A DNA stretch of 64,000 nt from Sediminihabitans luteus. Its GTDB lineage: Bacteria; Actinomycetota; Actinomycetes; Actinomycetales; Cellulomonadaceae. Under the pieces are notes generated by a model. That model saw nothing but the letters and a program-made list of their open reading frames with translations, was not told where the DNA came from and searched no databases. Both the position numbers and the translations under genes were made by a program. Position 1 is the first letter of the stretch, and each line of letters starts with the position of its first letter. Location of the stretch: assembly GCF_002797595.1 (NCBI RefSeq), contig NZ_PGFE01000001.1:620001-684000 (forward strand). The letters are read 5' to 3'. Positions 25,616-34,525 of this stretch are shown in pieces.

Positions 25616-25727
25616 GGACGCGAACGGGGCCGGACGCGAACGGGGCCGGACGCGAACGGGGCCGGACGCGAACGGGGCCGGACGCGAACGGGGCCGGACG
25701 CGAACGAGCCCGGACGCGAACGAGCCC
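25616..25727. repeat. 16-bp minisatellite, seven tandem copies
   Basis: Seven head-to-tail copies of a 16-bp unit. Five are GGACGCGAACGGGGCC (25616-25695) and the last two are GGACGCGAACGAGCCC (25696-25727). The unit length is not a multiple of three and the block lies between genes, so it is not coding. The last copy merges into the bS22 terminator hairpin. Confidence 0.95.
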
Positions 25728-25752
25728 GGACCCTCGCGGAGGGACCGGGCTC
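25722..25752 (-). terminator. Hairpin terminator downstream of the bS22 gene
   Basis: A 14-bp stem with one mismatch (25722-25735 with 25739-25752) and a 3-base loop, 32 bp past the stop of the bS22 gene. It overlaps the end of the minisatellite. Confidence 0.65.
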
Positions 25753-25783
25753 GTGCTGTCGTCCCGGCCGTGCCGGGGGTCGA

Positions 25784-25882
25784 CTACTTCTTGTTGCGGC
25801 GCTGGTGGCGCGTCTTGCGAAGCAGCTTGCGGTGCTTCTTCTTCGCCATACGCTTGCGGCGCTTCTTGATGACGGAGCCCAT
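25784..25882 (-). CDS. Small ribosomal subunit protein bS22 (AURKAIP1/COX24 domain)
   Basis: A 32-residue, extremely basic protein beginning MGSVIKKRRKRMAKKKHRK and ending RHQRRNKK. Actinobacterial bS22, first seen in mycobacterial ribosome structures, has nearly the same sequence and length. The ATG at 25882 is chosen because it gives the conserved start and has GAGGGA just upstream; the frame stays open further upstream but encodes nothing family-like. It forms its own short unit with a hairpin terminator downstream. Confidence 0.92.
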   Translation of the reverse strand: MGSVIKKRRKRMAKKKHRKLLRKTRHQRRNKK

Positions 25883-26134
25883 AGGTCCCTCGCAATACTG
25901 GTCGGCAGTCGGTCGAACCGAGTCGGTGATGACCGGGTCACGGATCTCGGTCGGATGCCCGACCGTGAGAAGTCCAGCGTTCATTCTACCTGCTGGCGCG
26001 AGGTGCCGGTGAACACCCGCGTGAACCTGCCTGTGGACCCGCCCGGGGACCCGCCATGGACTCGCCCAGGGCCTGCCGTGGACCGACCGCGAGCCCGCCC
26101 GTGGACCCGCCGGCGACCGCGCCGCGGCCCCCGG

Positions 26135-27331
26135 TCAGTGCAGCGGGTCGAGCCCGAGCAGCGGGAACGCAGCGTTGCGCGTCGCCTGCACCACGCGGTC
26201 GAGGTCCTTGTCGGGGTCGTACCCGGACGACCACGACGCGAACCCGACCTCGCCGGCGTCGAACGTCGCGGGCGCGCTCTCGCCCGAGATCTCCTCGACG
26301 TACGCGCGCCACGCCTCGGGCACGGGCGTGCCGTCCGCGATCGGGCGGTGCGCGGCCTCCGCCAGCACGTGCGTCCACGCGAACGGCACGACCTTGACCA
26401 CGGCGTACCCGCCCCCGCCCAGCGCGACCCAGCGCCCGTCGCACAGCTCGTGCGCGAGCTCGTGCACCCAGCGCGCGGCCGTGCGCTGCGCGGGCACCGA
26501 GACCCGCAGGTCCGAGAGCGGGTCGAGCGAGTGCGCGTCGCACCCGTGCTGGCTCACCACCGCCTGCGGCGCGAACGCGCGCAGCGCCTCGGGGACCACG
26601 GCGTCGACGGCACGCAGCCAGCCCGCGGCGTCGGTGCGGGGCGGGAGCGCGACGTTGACGGCGCTGCCCGGCGCGCGCGGGCCGCCCGTGTCGGTCGCGT
26701 AGCCCGTGCCCGGGAACAGCGTCATGGGGCTCTGGTGCACCGAGACCGTGAGCACGCGCGGGTCGTCCCAGAACGCGGCCTCGACCCCGTCGCCGTGGTG
26801 CGCGTCGAGGTCCACGTACGCGACGCGCTCGGCGCCGTCGTCGAGCAGACGACGCACGGCCGCGGCCGCGTCGTTGTAGATGCAGAAGCCCGACGCCGCG
26901 CCCGGCATCGCGTGGTGCATGCCGCCCGCGACGTTGACCGCGTGGTCGACCTCGCCCGACCACACGAGCCGCGCCGCCTCCTGCGAGGCGCCGAAGATCC
27001 GCGCGGCGGCCTCGTGCATCGCGCCGAAGACCGGGTCGTCCTGCGTGCCGAGGCCGCGCGCGGCGTCCGGCACCCCGCCCGCCGCGGCGGCCCGCACGGC
27101 CGCGACGTACTCGGGCTCGTGGACCCGGGCCAGCGCGGCGTCGTCCGCGACCTCGGGCTCGACCAGCACGATGCCGGGGGTGTCGATGATCCCGAGCTCG
27201 CGCACGAGGCGGACCGTCAGGTCCAGCCGGGTCGGTGCCATCGGATGCCCGGGGCCGAAGTCGTAGCCCAGGAACTCCGGGGTCCACAGGACCGCGAGCC
27301 GCGACGGGGGGCCGGAGGGCGACGAAGGCAT
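26135..27331 (-). CDS. AcuC-like histone deacetylase superfamily protein
   Basis: A 398-residue zinc deacetylase of the AcuC class, which in Bacillus removes the acetyl group that inactivates acetyl-CoA synthetase. Features are HPMAPTRLDLT near the start, GGMHHAMPGAASGFCIYND (catalytic His pair, about 132-150) and YVDLDAHHGDGVEAAFW (Asp and His zinc ligands, about 168-184). A third zinc-ligand region is SQHGCDAHSLDPL, and the GGGGY loop is near 300. TACCGT lies five bases upstream of the ATG without a ribosome-binding site. Confidence 0.9.
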   Translation of the reverse strand: MPSSPSGPPSRLAVLWTPEFLGYDFGPGHPMAPTRLDLTVRLVRELGIIDTPGIVLVEPEVADDAALARVHEPEYVAAVRAAAAGGVPDAARGLGTQDDPVFGAMHEAAARIFGASQEAARLVWSGEVDHAVNVAGGMHHAMPGAASGFCIYNDAAAAVRRLLDDGAERVAYVDLDAHHGDGVEAAFWDDPRVLTVSVHQSPMTLFPGTGYATDTGGPRAPGSAVNVALPPRTDAAGWLRAVDAVVPEALRAFAPQAVVSQHGCDAHSLDPLSDLRVSVPAQRTAARWVHELAHELCDGRWVALGGGGYAVVKVVPFAWTHVLAEAAHRPIADGTPVPEAWRAYVEEISGESAPATFDAGEVGFASWSSGYDPDKDLDRVVQATRNAAFPLLGLDPLH

Positions 27332-27478
27332 GGTTCACGGTAGCGCGCACCGCGCGCACGGCGACGGACGGTCCGTGCCGCCGCCACCCGTTCATGGCAG
27401 AGTTGTGCCGATCGGCGGCGCCCTGCCGGTCGGTGACGACCCGGGGACGGCGACCCGGCGCGAGCGGCGGGAGGACCG

Positions 27479-28855
27479 ATGGCGTTGAACCTCTCGACCC
27501 GGCTCTTCGCCGGGCGCGAGCTCGTCGACCGCATCGCCCGCCAGGCCCCCGCGCGTCTCGCGGTCACGGTGTTCGGGGCGGTCGTGCTGCTGTTCACGGC
27601 GCTGCTCATGCCGCCGTTCGCGACCGAGACCGGCAAGGGTGCCTCGCTCGTCGACGCGCTGTTCACCGCGACGTCGGCCGTGTGCGTGACGGGGCTCGTC
27701 GTCGTGCCGACCGGCGAGTACTGGTCGACGTACGGGCACGTGGTGATCCTGCTGGGCATCAAGATCGGCGGGCTCGGGATCATGACGCTCGCGTCGATCC
27801 TCGGCATGGCCGTCTCGCGCCGCATCGGGCTCACGCAGCGGCTGCTGACCGCCGCCGAGACCAAGACCGCGAAGCTCGGCGAGGTCGGCTCGCTCGTGCG
27901 GGTCGTCATCATCACCTCGACCGCGCTCGAGCTGCTCATCGCGCTGCTGCTGTTCCCCCGGTTCCTCGTGCTCGAGGAGTCCCCCGGCGAGGCGGCCTGG
28001 CACGCGGTGTTCTACGGCATCTCGGCGTTCAACAACGCGGGGTTCGTGCCCACCGCCGAGGGCCTCGCGCCGCACGTCGGCGACTGGATGCTGTGCCTGC
28101 CGATCATCATCGGCGTGTTCATCGGGTCGCTCGGGTTCCCGGTGATCCTCAACGTCGCGCGCGCCCGGCGCGGGACGCGCGGCTGGTCGCTGCACACCAA
28201 GCTCACGCTGACCATGAGCGTCGCGCTCGTGGTGATCGCGACCGTGCTGTTCGCGACGTTCGAGTGGCGCAACGAGGGCACCCTCGGGCCGCTCGACTGG
28301 CACACCAAGCTGCTGGCGTCGCTGTTCGCGGGCGTCATGCCGCGCTCGGGCGGCTTCTCGACCATCGACGTCGGCTCGATGCACGAGTCGAGCTGGCTCA
28401 TCACCGACGCCCTGATGTTCGTCGGCGGCGGCTCCGCGTCGACCGCGGGCGGCATCAAGGTCACGACCCTCGCGGTCATGCTCATCGCGATCGTCGCCGA
28501 GGCGCGCGGCGACCGCGACATGGACGTCTACGGGCGCCGGATCCCCCGCGACACGCTCCGGCTCGCGATCGCCGTGACCTTCATCGGCGCGACCGCGGTG
28601 CTGCTGTCGTCGATCCTGCTGCTCGAGATCACCGGCTGGACGCTCGACGTCGTGCTGTTCGAGGTGATCTCCGCGTTCGCGACCGTGGGCCTGTCGACCG
28701 GCGTGACCGAGTCGCTGCCCGAGGCCGGCAAGTACGTGCTCGTCGTGCTCATGTTCATCGGGCGCACCGGCACCATGACGTTCGCGGCGGCGCTCGCGCT
28801 GCGCGACCGCCGCCGCATCATCCGCATGCCCGAGGAACGGCCCATCATCGGCTGA
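27479..28855 (+). CDS. TrkH/KtrB family potassium uptake channel subunit
   Basis: A 458-residue membrane protein with four M1-P-M2 repeats. The four selectivity loops are visible: SAVCVTGLVV (about 64), SAFNNAGFVP (about 180), GVMPRSGGFST (about 280) and SAFATVGLSTG (about 400). It forms the K+-conducting pore. GGGAGGA lies before the ATG. The NAD/nucleotide-binding TrkA-type subunit follows after 69 bp, so the two make a Ktr/Trk system. Confidence 0.93.
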   Translation: MALNLSTRLFAGRELVDRIARQAPARLAVTVFGAVVLLFTALLMPPFATETGKGASLVDALFTATSAVCVTGLVVVPTGEYWSTYGHVVILLGIKIGGLGIMTLASILGMAVSRRIGLTQRLLTAAETKTAKLGEVGSLVRVVIITSTALELLIALLLFPRFLVLEESPGEAAWHAVFYGISAFNNAGFVPTAEGLAPHVGDWMLCLPIIIGVFIGSLGFPVILNVARARRGTRGWSLHTKLTLTMSVALVVIATVLFATFEWRNEGTLGPLDWHTKLLASLFAGVMPRSGGFSTIDVGSMHESSWLITDALMFVGGGSASTAGGIKVTTLAVMLIAIVAEARGDRDMDVYGRRIPRDTLRLAIAVTFIGATAVLLSSILLLEITGWTLDVVLFEVISAFATVGLSTGVTESLPEAGKYVLVVLMFIGRTGTMTFAAALALRDRRRIIRMPEERPIIG

Positions 28856-28924
28856 GCCCGCCACCCGACGTCCGACACCCCACGGCCCGCCGGGCCGGAA
28901 CGACACAGCCAGGAAGGCCCGCAC

Positions 28925-29596
28925 ATGCCCGACAAGAAGGCGACCGAGAAGGACGCCGGCGTGCTCGTGATCGGCCTCGGCCGGTTCGGCTCGTCCCTCG
29001 CCAAGACGCTCGAACGCCTCGGCCAGGACGTGCTCGCGGTCGAGCGCGACGCCGACCTCGTGGCCCAGTACTCGGGGCAGTTCCCGCTCGTCGAGGCCGA
29101 CGCGTCGAACCCGACCGCGCTCGACCAGCTCGGGGCGAAGGACTTCCCCGTCGCCGTCGTCGGGGTCGGCACCTCGCTCGAGGCGTCCGTGCTGATCACC
29201 GGCAACCTCGTCGACATGGGCACGCCGCAGATCTGGGCCAAGGCCGTCTCGGCCGAGCACGGGCGCATCCTGCAGCGCATCGGCGCGCACCACGTCGTGT
29301 TCCCCGAGGCCGACGCGGGCAACCGCGTCGCCCACCTCGTCTCGGGCAAGCTGCTCGACTACATCGAGGTCGAGGACGGGTTCACGATCGTCAAGATGCG
29401 CCCGCCCAAGGAGACGCAGGGCTTCACGCTCGCGCAGTCGAAGATCCGCGAGCGCTACGGCGTGACCGTCATGGGGGTCAAGTCGCCCGGCGAGGACTTC
29501 GTGTACGCGACGCCCGAGACGCGGATCGCGCAGAACGACCTGCTCGTGGTGAGCGGGCACGCCGAGCTGCTCGAACGGTTCGCCGCGCGGCCGTAG
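28925..29596 (+). CDS. TrkA/KtrA family potassium channel regulatory subunit
   Basis: A 223-residue cytoplasmic RCK protein gating the adjacent TrkH-type channel. The Rossmann fold begins VLVIGLGRFGSSLAKTL with the ribose Glu/Asp in VERDADLV (about 14-46). The TrkA-C ligand domain follows at about 140-223. AGGAAGG lies upstream of the ATG. Cotranscription with the channel gene is likely. Confidence 0.93.
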   Translation: MPDKKATEKDAGVLVIGLGRFGSSLAKTLERLGQDVLAVERDADLVAQYSGQFPLVEADASNPTALDQLGAKDFPVAVVGVGTSLEASVLITGNLVDMGTPQIWAKAVSAEHGRILQRIGAHHVVFPEADAGNRVAHLVSGKLLDYIEVEDGFTIVKMRPPKETQGFTLAQSKIRERYGVTVMGVKSPGEDFVYATPETRIAQNDLLVVSGHAELLERFAARP

Positions 29597-29671
29597 GGGC
29601 CGCGCGCCAGACTGACCACGACCACCCGGCGGGGCACCGGGTCAGGCCCGACCCGGACGACGAGGAGACGC

Positions 29672-31234
29672 ATGTCGACGCTGCTGCTGTTCGCGGTGCT
29701 GCTCGCCGGGATCGTCGTGCTCACGCCGCTCGCCGACCGGCTGCGCGTGCCCCTGCCCGTGCTGCTGACCGTGTTCGGCCTGCTCGTGCCGCTCGTGCCG
29801 GCCACCCCCGCGATCCGGGTAGACCCCGAGTACATCCTGCCGCTCGTGCTGCCGCCGCTGCTGTTCGCCGCGACGCAGCGCTCGACCGCGCGCGAGTTCA
29901 AGGACAACGCCCGGCCGATCCTGCTGCTCGCGGTCGGCCTGACGATCGCGTCGGCGGGCGCCGTGGCGTGGCTCGCACACCTGGGCGGCATCCCGTGGGG
30001 GCCGGCGTGGGTGCTGGGCGCGATCGTCGCGCCGCCCGACCCGGTCGCGGCGACCGCGGTCGCGCGGCGGCTCAAGCTGCCGGGGCGCATCGTGACCGTG
30101 CTCGAGGGCGAGGGCATGTTCAACGACGCGACCGCGCTCGTGCTCTACCACGTGGCCGTCGCGGCGGTCGTGACGGGCGAGGTCACCGCGGGCGGCGTCG
30201 GCCTCGACCTGCTCCTGGCGGTGGTCGGCGGGATCGTCGTCGGGCTCGTGGGGGGCTGGCTCGGGCACCTCGTGCTGGGGCGGCTGCACATCGCGGCGGC
30301 CGAGACGACGGTCACGCTCGCGCTGCCCTTCGCGGCGTACCTCGTGGCCGAGGAGGTGCACGGCTCGGGGGTGCTCGCGGTCCTCACGCTCGGCCTGCTG
30401 CTGCGCACCGTGAGCCACACGTCGATCACGTCGGGCGGCTGGCTGCTCGGGCGTGCGGTGTGGGAGTACGCCGACTACCTGATCACCGCGTTCGTGTTCG
30501 TGCTGATCGGGTTCGAGCTGACCGAGGTGCTCGAGAGCAGCCCCGTCGCGCGCGAGGCGCTGCCGCTCGCGCTCGGGATCGTCGCGCTGCTCGTCGTGCT
30601 GCGGTTCGTGTGGATGTTCCCCGCGGTGCTGCTCGTGCGTGCGCGCACCCGGCGCGAGGGCCACGGCGACACGTTCACCAACAAGGAGACGACCGTCATC
30701 TCGTGGGCGGGCATGCGCGGCGTCGTCACGGTCGCCTCGGCCCTCGCGCTGCCCTACCTGGCGGACGGCGGGGAGGACTTCCCGCACCGCGACGACCTGG
30801 TCTTCATCGGGCTCGTGGTGGTGCTCGCGACGCTCGTGCTCCAGGGCCTCACGCTCTCGCCCCTGGTCAAGCGGCTCGGCGTGGGCAGCGAGGTCGACGA
30901 GGCGCGCGAGGTCGCCGCGCTGCGCGAGCGCGCGTCGCGGGCCGCGCTCGCGTCGGTGCGCGAGACCGACGACGTGCCCGAGGCCGTGCGCGACTCGGTC
31001 GCCGAGCAGTACGAGGGCTACCTGCGCGCGCAGATCACGCTGCGTCGTGCCCGGGCGGCGGGCCGCGACCACGACGACGAGTACGGCCGCTACGTCGACG
31101 CGCTGCTGCGGCGCGCCAACGAGGTCGAGCGCGCGGTCGTGATCACGGCGCGCAACGCGGGCGAGGTGAGCCCCGAGGTCGCGGACGCGGTGCTCGAGGA
31201 CGTCGAGGCCCGCGCGGTGCGCGACCTCGACTGA
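29672..31234 (+). CDS. CPA1-type Na+/H+ (cation/proton) antiporter
   Basis: A 520-residue protein with 12 or so helices in the first 400 residues and a charged cytoplasmic tail rich in Arg/Glu. The ion-binding region reads APPDPVAATAV (about 112-122) and EGEGMFNDATALVLY (about 148-162), the ND motif of the CPA1 group. A conserved SWAGMRGVVTVASAL lies near residue 348. GACGAGGAGACGC precedes the ATG. It follows the K+ uptake genes by 75 bp, suggesting a joint cation and pH homeostasis unit. Confidence 0.93.
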   Translation: MSTLLLFAVLLAGIVVLTPLADRLRVPLPVLLTVFGLLVPLVPATPAIRVDPEYILPLVLPPLLFAATQRSTAREFKDNARPILLLAVGLTIASAGAVAWLAHLGGIPWGPAWVLGAIVAPPDPVAATAVARRLKLPGRIVTVLEGEGMFNDATALVLYHVAVAAVVTGEVTAGGVGLDLLLAVVGGIVVGLVGGWLGHLVLGRLHIAAAETTVTLALPFAAYLVAEEVHGSGVLAVLTLGLLLRTVSHTSITSGGWLLGRAVWEYADYLITAFVFVLIGFELTEVLESSPVAREALPLALGIVALLVVLRFVWMFPAVLLVRARTRREGHGDTFTNKETTVISWAGMRGVVTVASALALPYLADGGEDFPHRDDLVFIGLVVVLATLVLQGLTLSPLVKRLGVGSEVDEAREVAALRERASRAALASVRETDDVPEAVRDSVAEQYEGYLRAQITLRRARAAGRDHDDEYGRYVDALLRRANEVERAVVITARNAGEVSPEVADAVLEDVEARAVRDLD

Positions 31235-31279
31235 CCGCGGTCGTCGCGGGCGAACACCCCGACCCGTCGCGCGGGGTAG

Positions 31280-32155
31280 CTACTCCGCCTCGAGCTGCGC
31301 GGACAGCTCGGTCGAGCGCGCCTTGGCCGCGGTCAGCGCGTCGACGAACGCCGCGCGCACGCCCCCGCGGTCGAGCTCGCGCAGCGCGGCGATCGTCGTG
31401 CCACCGGGCGAGGAGACCTTCTCGCGCAGGATCGCCGGGTGCTCGCCGGTCTCCTCGGCGAGCCGGGCCGCACCCAGGACGGTCGCGGTCGCGAGCCTGC
31501 TCGCGGTCGCGCGCGGCAGCCCCATGAGGGTGCCGGCCTCGGAGAGCGCGTCGAGCACGTAGAACACGTAGGCGGGGCCCGAGCCGGACAGCGCGCCGAC
31601 CGCGTCCTGGTCCTTCTCCGCGACCCGGATCACGAGCCCGGTCGAGGCGAGCAGCGTCTCGACGAGCGCGAGGTGCTCCTCGGTCGCCGCGACGCCCGGG
31701 CTGATCGCCGAGACGCCCGACCCGATCGACGACGGCGTGTTGGGCATGACGCGCACGAACGGCGTGCCCGCGGGCAGCCGCTTCTCGTAGAACGCGCACG
31801 ACAGGCCCACGGCGACCGTGATGACGAGCGTCCCGGGCCGCAGCGCGCCCGCGATCTGCTCGGTCAGCGCGCCGATGTCCTTGGGCTTGACGCCGAGGAC
31901 GACGACGTCGGCCTCGGCCGCCGCGGCGACGTTGTCGTCCGTGGTGCGCACGCCGTGCTGCTCGCGCAGCTCGGCCGCGCGCTCGGAGCGGCGGGCGGTC
32001 GCGACGACGCGCTGCGGGTCCCAGCCCGCGGCGAGCACCCCGGTCAGGACGGTCTCGCCCATGACCCCCGTGCCGAGCACGGCGACCCGCGGCTGGTCGG
32101 ACGGCGCCCCCGTCGTCGCGTCGTCCTGCTGGCCGTGCGTGGTCACCGTCGTCAT
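31280..32155 (-). CDS. proC: Pyrroline-5-carboxylate reductase
   Basis: A 291-residue NAD(P)H enzyme for the last step of proline synthesis. The Rossmann motif VAVLGTGVMGETVL is at about 24-37, VRVMPNTPSSIGSGVSAI near 138, and the ProC signature GLPRATASRLATATVLGAARL near 215 with SPGGTTIAALREL after it. The ATG at 32155 is chosen because GAAGG then sits nine bases upstream; an ATG at 32164 would directly abut that site. Confidence 0.94.
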   Translation of the reverse strand: MTTVTTHGQQDDATTGAPSDQPRVAVLGTGVMGETVLTGVLAAGWDPQRVVATARRSERAAELREQHGVRTTDDNVAAAAEADVVVLGVKPKDIGALTEQIAGALRPGTLVITVAVGLSCAFYEKRLPAGTPFVRVMPNTPSSIGSGVSAISPGVAATEEHLALVETLLASTGLVIRVAEKDQDAVGALSGSGPAYVFYVLDALSEAGTLMGLPRATASRLATATVLGAARLAEETGEHPAILREKVSSPGGTTIAALRELDRGGVRAAFVDALTAAKARSTELSAQLEAE

Positions 32156-32194
32156 CGTGCGCATCCTTCGTCTCGTGTGCGGGGTCGTCCGACC

Positions 32195-32914
32195 CTAGAA
32201 CGGGAACCGTGCGTAGAACGACTCCATCTCGGCGCTCGGGCCGCTCGCGCGCAGCACCGCGGTGCCGTTGCGCCACAGCACGATCGTCGTCGGGCCGTCG
32301 GTGTACCGCTCGTAGGTGCCCGTGACGAGCGGATCACCCTCGGGCTGCGCGACGCTCACGTCGCCCTTCTCGACGGACGGGCCGGTCGCCTCGCGCAGCG
32401 CGTCGGCGGCCGTGTCGAACGCGCCCGCGGCCTGGCCCTCGTCGATCCACTGCCCGGCGTCGAGCGTGACGCGCGTGGCCTCGGGCCCGGCGCCGTCCGC
32501 GTAGGTGAGCGCCCAGGCCTCGTTCGGCTCGTCGACGTCGAACGCGGGCGAGTCGTCCTCGGCGACGAGCGCGAACCGGCCGACCTTGTCGGGCAGCGAC
32601 AGCTCGAAGCGGGTCGCGTCCTTGGGCCGCTCGACCGGTTCGAGCGTGGGCGTGGTGGGCAGCACCGCGGCCGAGGTAGCGGACGGCGCGGGGTCGGCTG
32701 CGGCGTCCGACCCCCCGGGCAGGAGGGCGACGACGAGCGCGACGATCCCCGCGACGAGCAGAAGCGCGAGCGTGAGCACCACGAGGCGGCGGCGTCGGTA
32801 GACGGCGCGGCTCGGCGCGGGTCGCTCCGGCGTCCGGGCCGGGCGCCCGGGTCGTTCGCCCGACGGCGCAGGGCGCGGTGCGGTGCGCGTGCCCCCCGGT
32901 CCGTGCTCGCTCAT
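32195..32914 (-). CDS. Single-pass membrane protein, function unknown
   Basis: A 239-residue protein: Pro/Arg-rich cytoplasmic N-terminus (1-43), one membrane helix (about 44-66, LVVLTLALLLVAGIVALVVALL), a Thr/Pro/Ala linker and an extracytoplasmic domain (about 95-239) with no family I recognise. Its last part (TYERYTDGPTTIVLWRNGTAVLRASG) looks like a compact beta domain. GGGAGGA precedes the ATG. It lies upstream of proC on the same strand, but proC has its own start region 39 bp away. Confidence 0.75.
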   Translation of the reverse strand: MSEHGPGGTRTAPRPAPSGERPGRPARTPERPAPSRAVYRRRRLVVLTLALLLVAGIVALVVALLPGGSDAAADPAPSATSAAVLPTTPTLEPVERPKDATRFELSLPDKVGRFALVAEDDSPAFDVDEPNEAWALTYADGAGPEATRVTLDAGQWIDEGQAAGAFDTAADALREATGPSVEKGDVSVAQPEGDPLVTGTYERYTDGPTTIVLWRNGTAVLRASGPSAEMESFYARFPF

Positions 32915-33035
32915 GGTCCTCCCTCGTCGGGCGCCAGCCTAGTGCGGTCGCCCGCGGCGACCGGCCAGGTCGTGCGGTGTGCCGCCCGGCGCAGGGTCCG
33001 GGCCCGTGTCGGTGCCCGGCGCTAGCGTCGTCGCC

Positions 33036-34433
33036 GTGACGACGACCCGCACCGCCCCCAAGCAGGCACGCCCCGCCTACCGCTGCACCGAGTGCGGGTG
33101 GACCACCGCCAAGTGGGTCGGCCGCTGCGGCGAGTGCCAGGAGTGGGGCTCGGTGAGCGAGGCGGGCGCGGCTCCGTCCGGGCCGCGGACGACGGCCACG
33201 GCCCCGACCCGGAGCCCGGCCCGGCCCATCGGCGAGATCGCGGTCGACACGGCGCGCGCGGTACCGACCGGCGTCGGCGAGCTCGACCGGGTGCTCGGCG
33301 GCGGCCTCGTGCCCGGCGCGGTCGTGCTGCTCGCGGGCGAGCCGGGCGCGGGCAAGTCGACGCTCCTGCTCGACGTCGCGAGCAAGGTCGCGACCTCGGG
33401 CGGCGGGCGCCGCGTGCTGTACGTGACGGGCGAGGAGTCCGCGGGTCAGGTGCGGCTGCGCGCCGAGCGGATCGGAGCGCTCGCGCCCGGCCTGCTGCTG
33501 GCCGCCGAGACCGACCTCGCGACCGTGCTCGGGCACATCGAGGCCACCGAGCCCGCGATGCTCGTGGTCGACTCGGTCCAGACCATCGCCTCGGGCGAGG
33601 TCGACGGCGCCCCGGGCGGGGTGTCGCAGGTGCGCGAGGTCGCGGGCGCGCTCATCGCGGCCGCCAAGGAGCGCGACCTGCCCGTGATCCTCGTGGGTCA
33701 CGTGACCAAGGACGGCGCGGTCGCGGGCCCGCGCACGCTCGAGCACCTGGTCGACGTGGTGTGCCAGTTCGAGGGCGACCGCCACTCGCGGCTGCGGTTC
33801 GTGCGCGCCGTCAAGAACCGGTACGGCCCGACCGACGAGGTCGGCTGCTTCGACCTCAACGAGGCCGGGATCGTGGGGCTGCCCGACCCGAGCGGGCTGT
33901 TCCTGTCGCACGCCGCGACGCCCGCGCCGGGCACGTGCCTCACGGTCACGCTCGACGGTCGCCGGCCGCTCGCGCTCGAGATCCAGTCGCTCGTCGTGCC
34001 GAGCCCGCTCGCCAACCCCCGGCGCACCACGAGCGGCGTCGAGTCGAGCCGGCTCGCGATGATCCTCGCCGTGATGCACCGGCACGCCGGCGCCCGCCTC
34101 GGGGACCACGACGTGTACGTCTCGACCATCGGCGGGGCCAAGGTGACCGAGCCCGCGGCCGACCTCGCGATGGCCGTCGCGACGTTCTCGGCCAAGGAGA
34201 ACCAGGTGCTGCCGCAGGGCACGCTCGCGATCGGCGAGGTCGGGCTCGCGGGCGACATCCGGCCCGTGACGGGGCTCGAGCGGCGGCTCAGCGAGGCAGC
34301 ACGCCTCGGCTTCACGCGCGCCGTGGTGCCCGCGGGCGCCGACGTGCGCGCGCCCGCGTCGATCACGCTGCTGCCCGCGCACCACCTCGCCGAGGCCGTC
34401 GAGCTCGCGCGCGGGGGCCGCCCGCCGCGCTGA
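33036..34433 (+). CDS. radA: DNA repair protein RadA
   Basis: A 465-residue RecA-like ATPase that promotes branch migration in recombinational repair. The zinc finger has four Cys in CTECGWTTAKWVGRCGEC, Walker A is GEPGAGKSTLL (about 105), Walker B LVVDSVQTI, and the RadA-specific KNRYGPTDEVG motif is near 265. The C-terminal 150 residues are the Lon-protease-like domain. The GTG at 33036 is chosen because TAGCGT ends seven bases upstream, with no ribosome-binding site, giving a leaderless start and the conserved N-terminus. disA follows 92 bp downstream. Confidence 0.95.
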   Translation: MTTTRTAPKQARPAYRCTECGWTTAKWVGRCGECQEWGSVSEAGAAPSGPRTTATAPTRSPARPIGEIAVDTARAVPTGVGELDRVLGGGLVPGAVVLLAGEPGAGKSTLLLDVASKVATSGGGRRVLYVTGEESAGQVRLRAERIGALAPGLLLAAETDLATVLGHIEATEPAMLVVDSVQTIASGEVDGAPGGVSQVREVAGALIAAAKERDLPVILVGHVTKDGAVAGPRTLEHLVDVVCQFEGDRHSRLRFVRAVKNRYGPTDEVGCFDLNEAGIVGLPDPSGLFLSHAATPAPGTCLTVTLDGRRPLALEIQSLVVPSPLANPRRTTSGVESSRLAMILAVMHRHAGARLGDHDVYVSTIGGAKVTEPAADLAMAVATFSAKENQVLPQGTLAIGEVGLAGDIRPVTGLERRLSEAARLGFTRAVVPAGADVRAPASITLLPAHHLAEAVELARGGRPPR

Positions 34434-34525
34434 GCGACGTCCTGCTAGGTCACGGTCCGGCCACACCCTGCCGCCGCGCCCGCCCCACCGGGGCCTTCGT
34501 CGGCGCCGGGCCGTAGAATTCGCCT

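Noticed and set aside
25616..25727. CRISPR array
   Set aside because: The units are contiguous, with no unique spacers, and no cas genes are present.
25550..25869. Open frames over the minisatellite giving repeated Arg-Thr-Arg-Thr-Gly-Pro or Ala-Asn-Gly peptides
   Set aside because: The 16-bp unit reads through all three frames in turn; the peptides are translation artefacts of an intergenic repeat with no start signal.
27235..31527. 1430-residue open frame over trkH, trkA and the antiporter
   Set aside because: It is an antisense-free frame shadow caused by high GC; composition is almost all Arg, Ala, Gly and it overlaps three well-supported genes in another frame.
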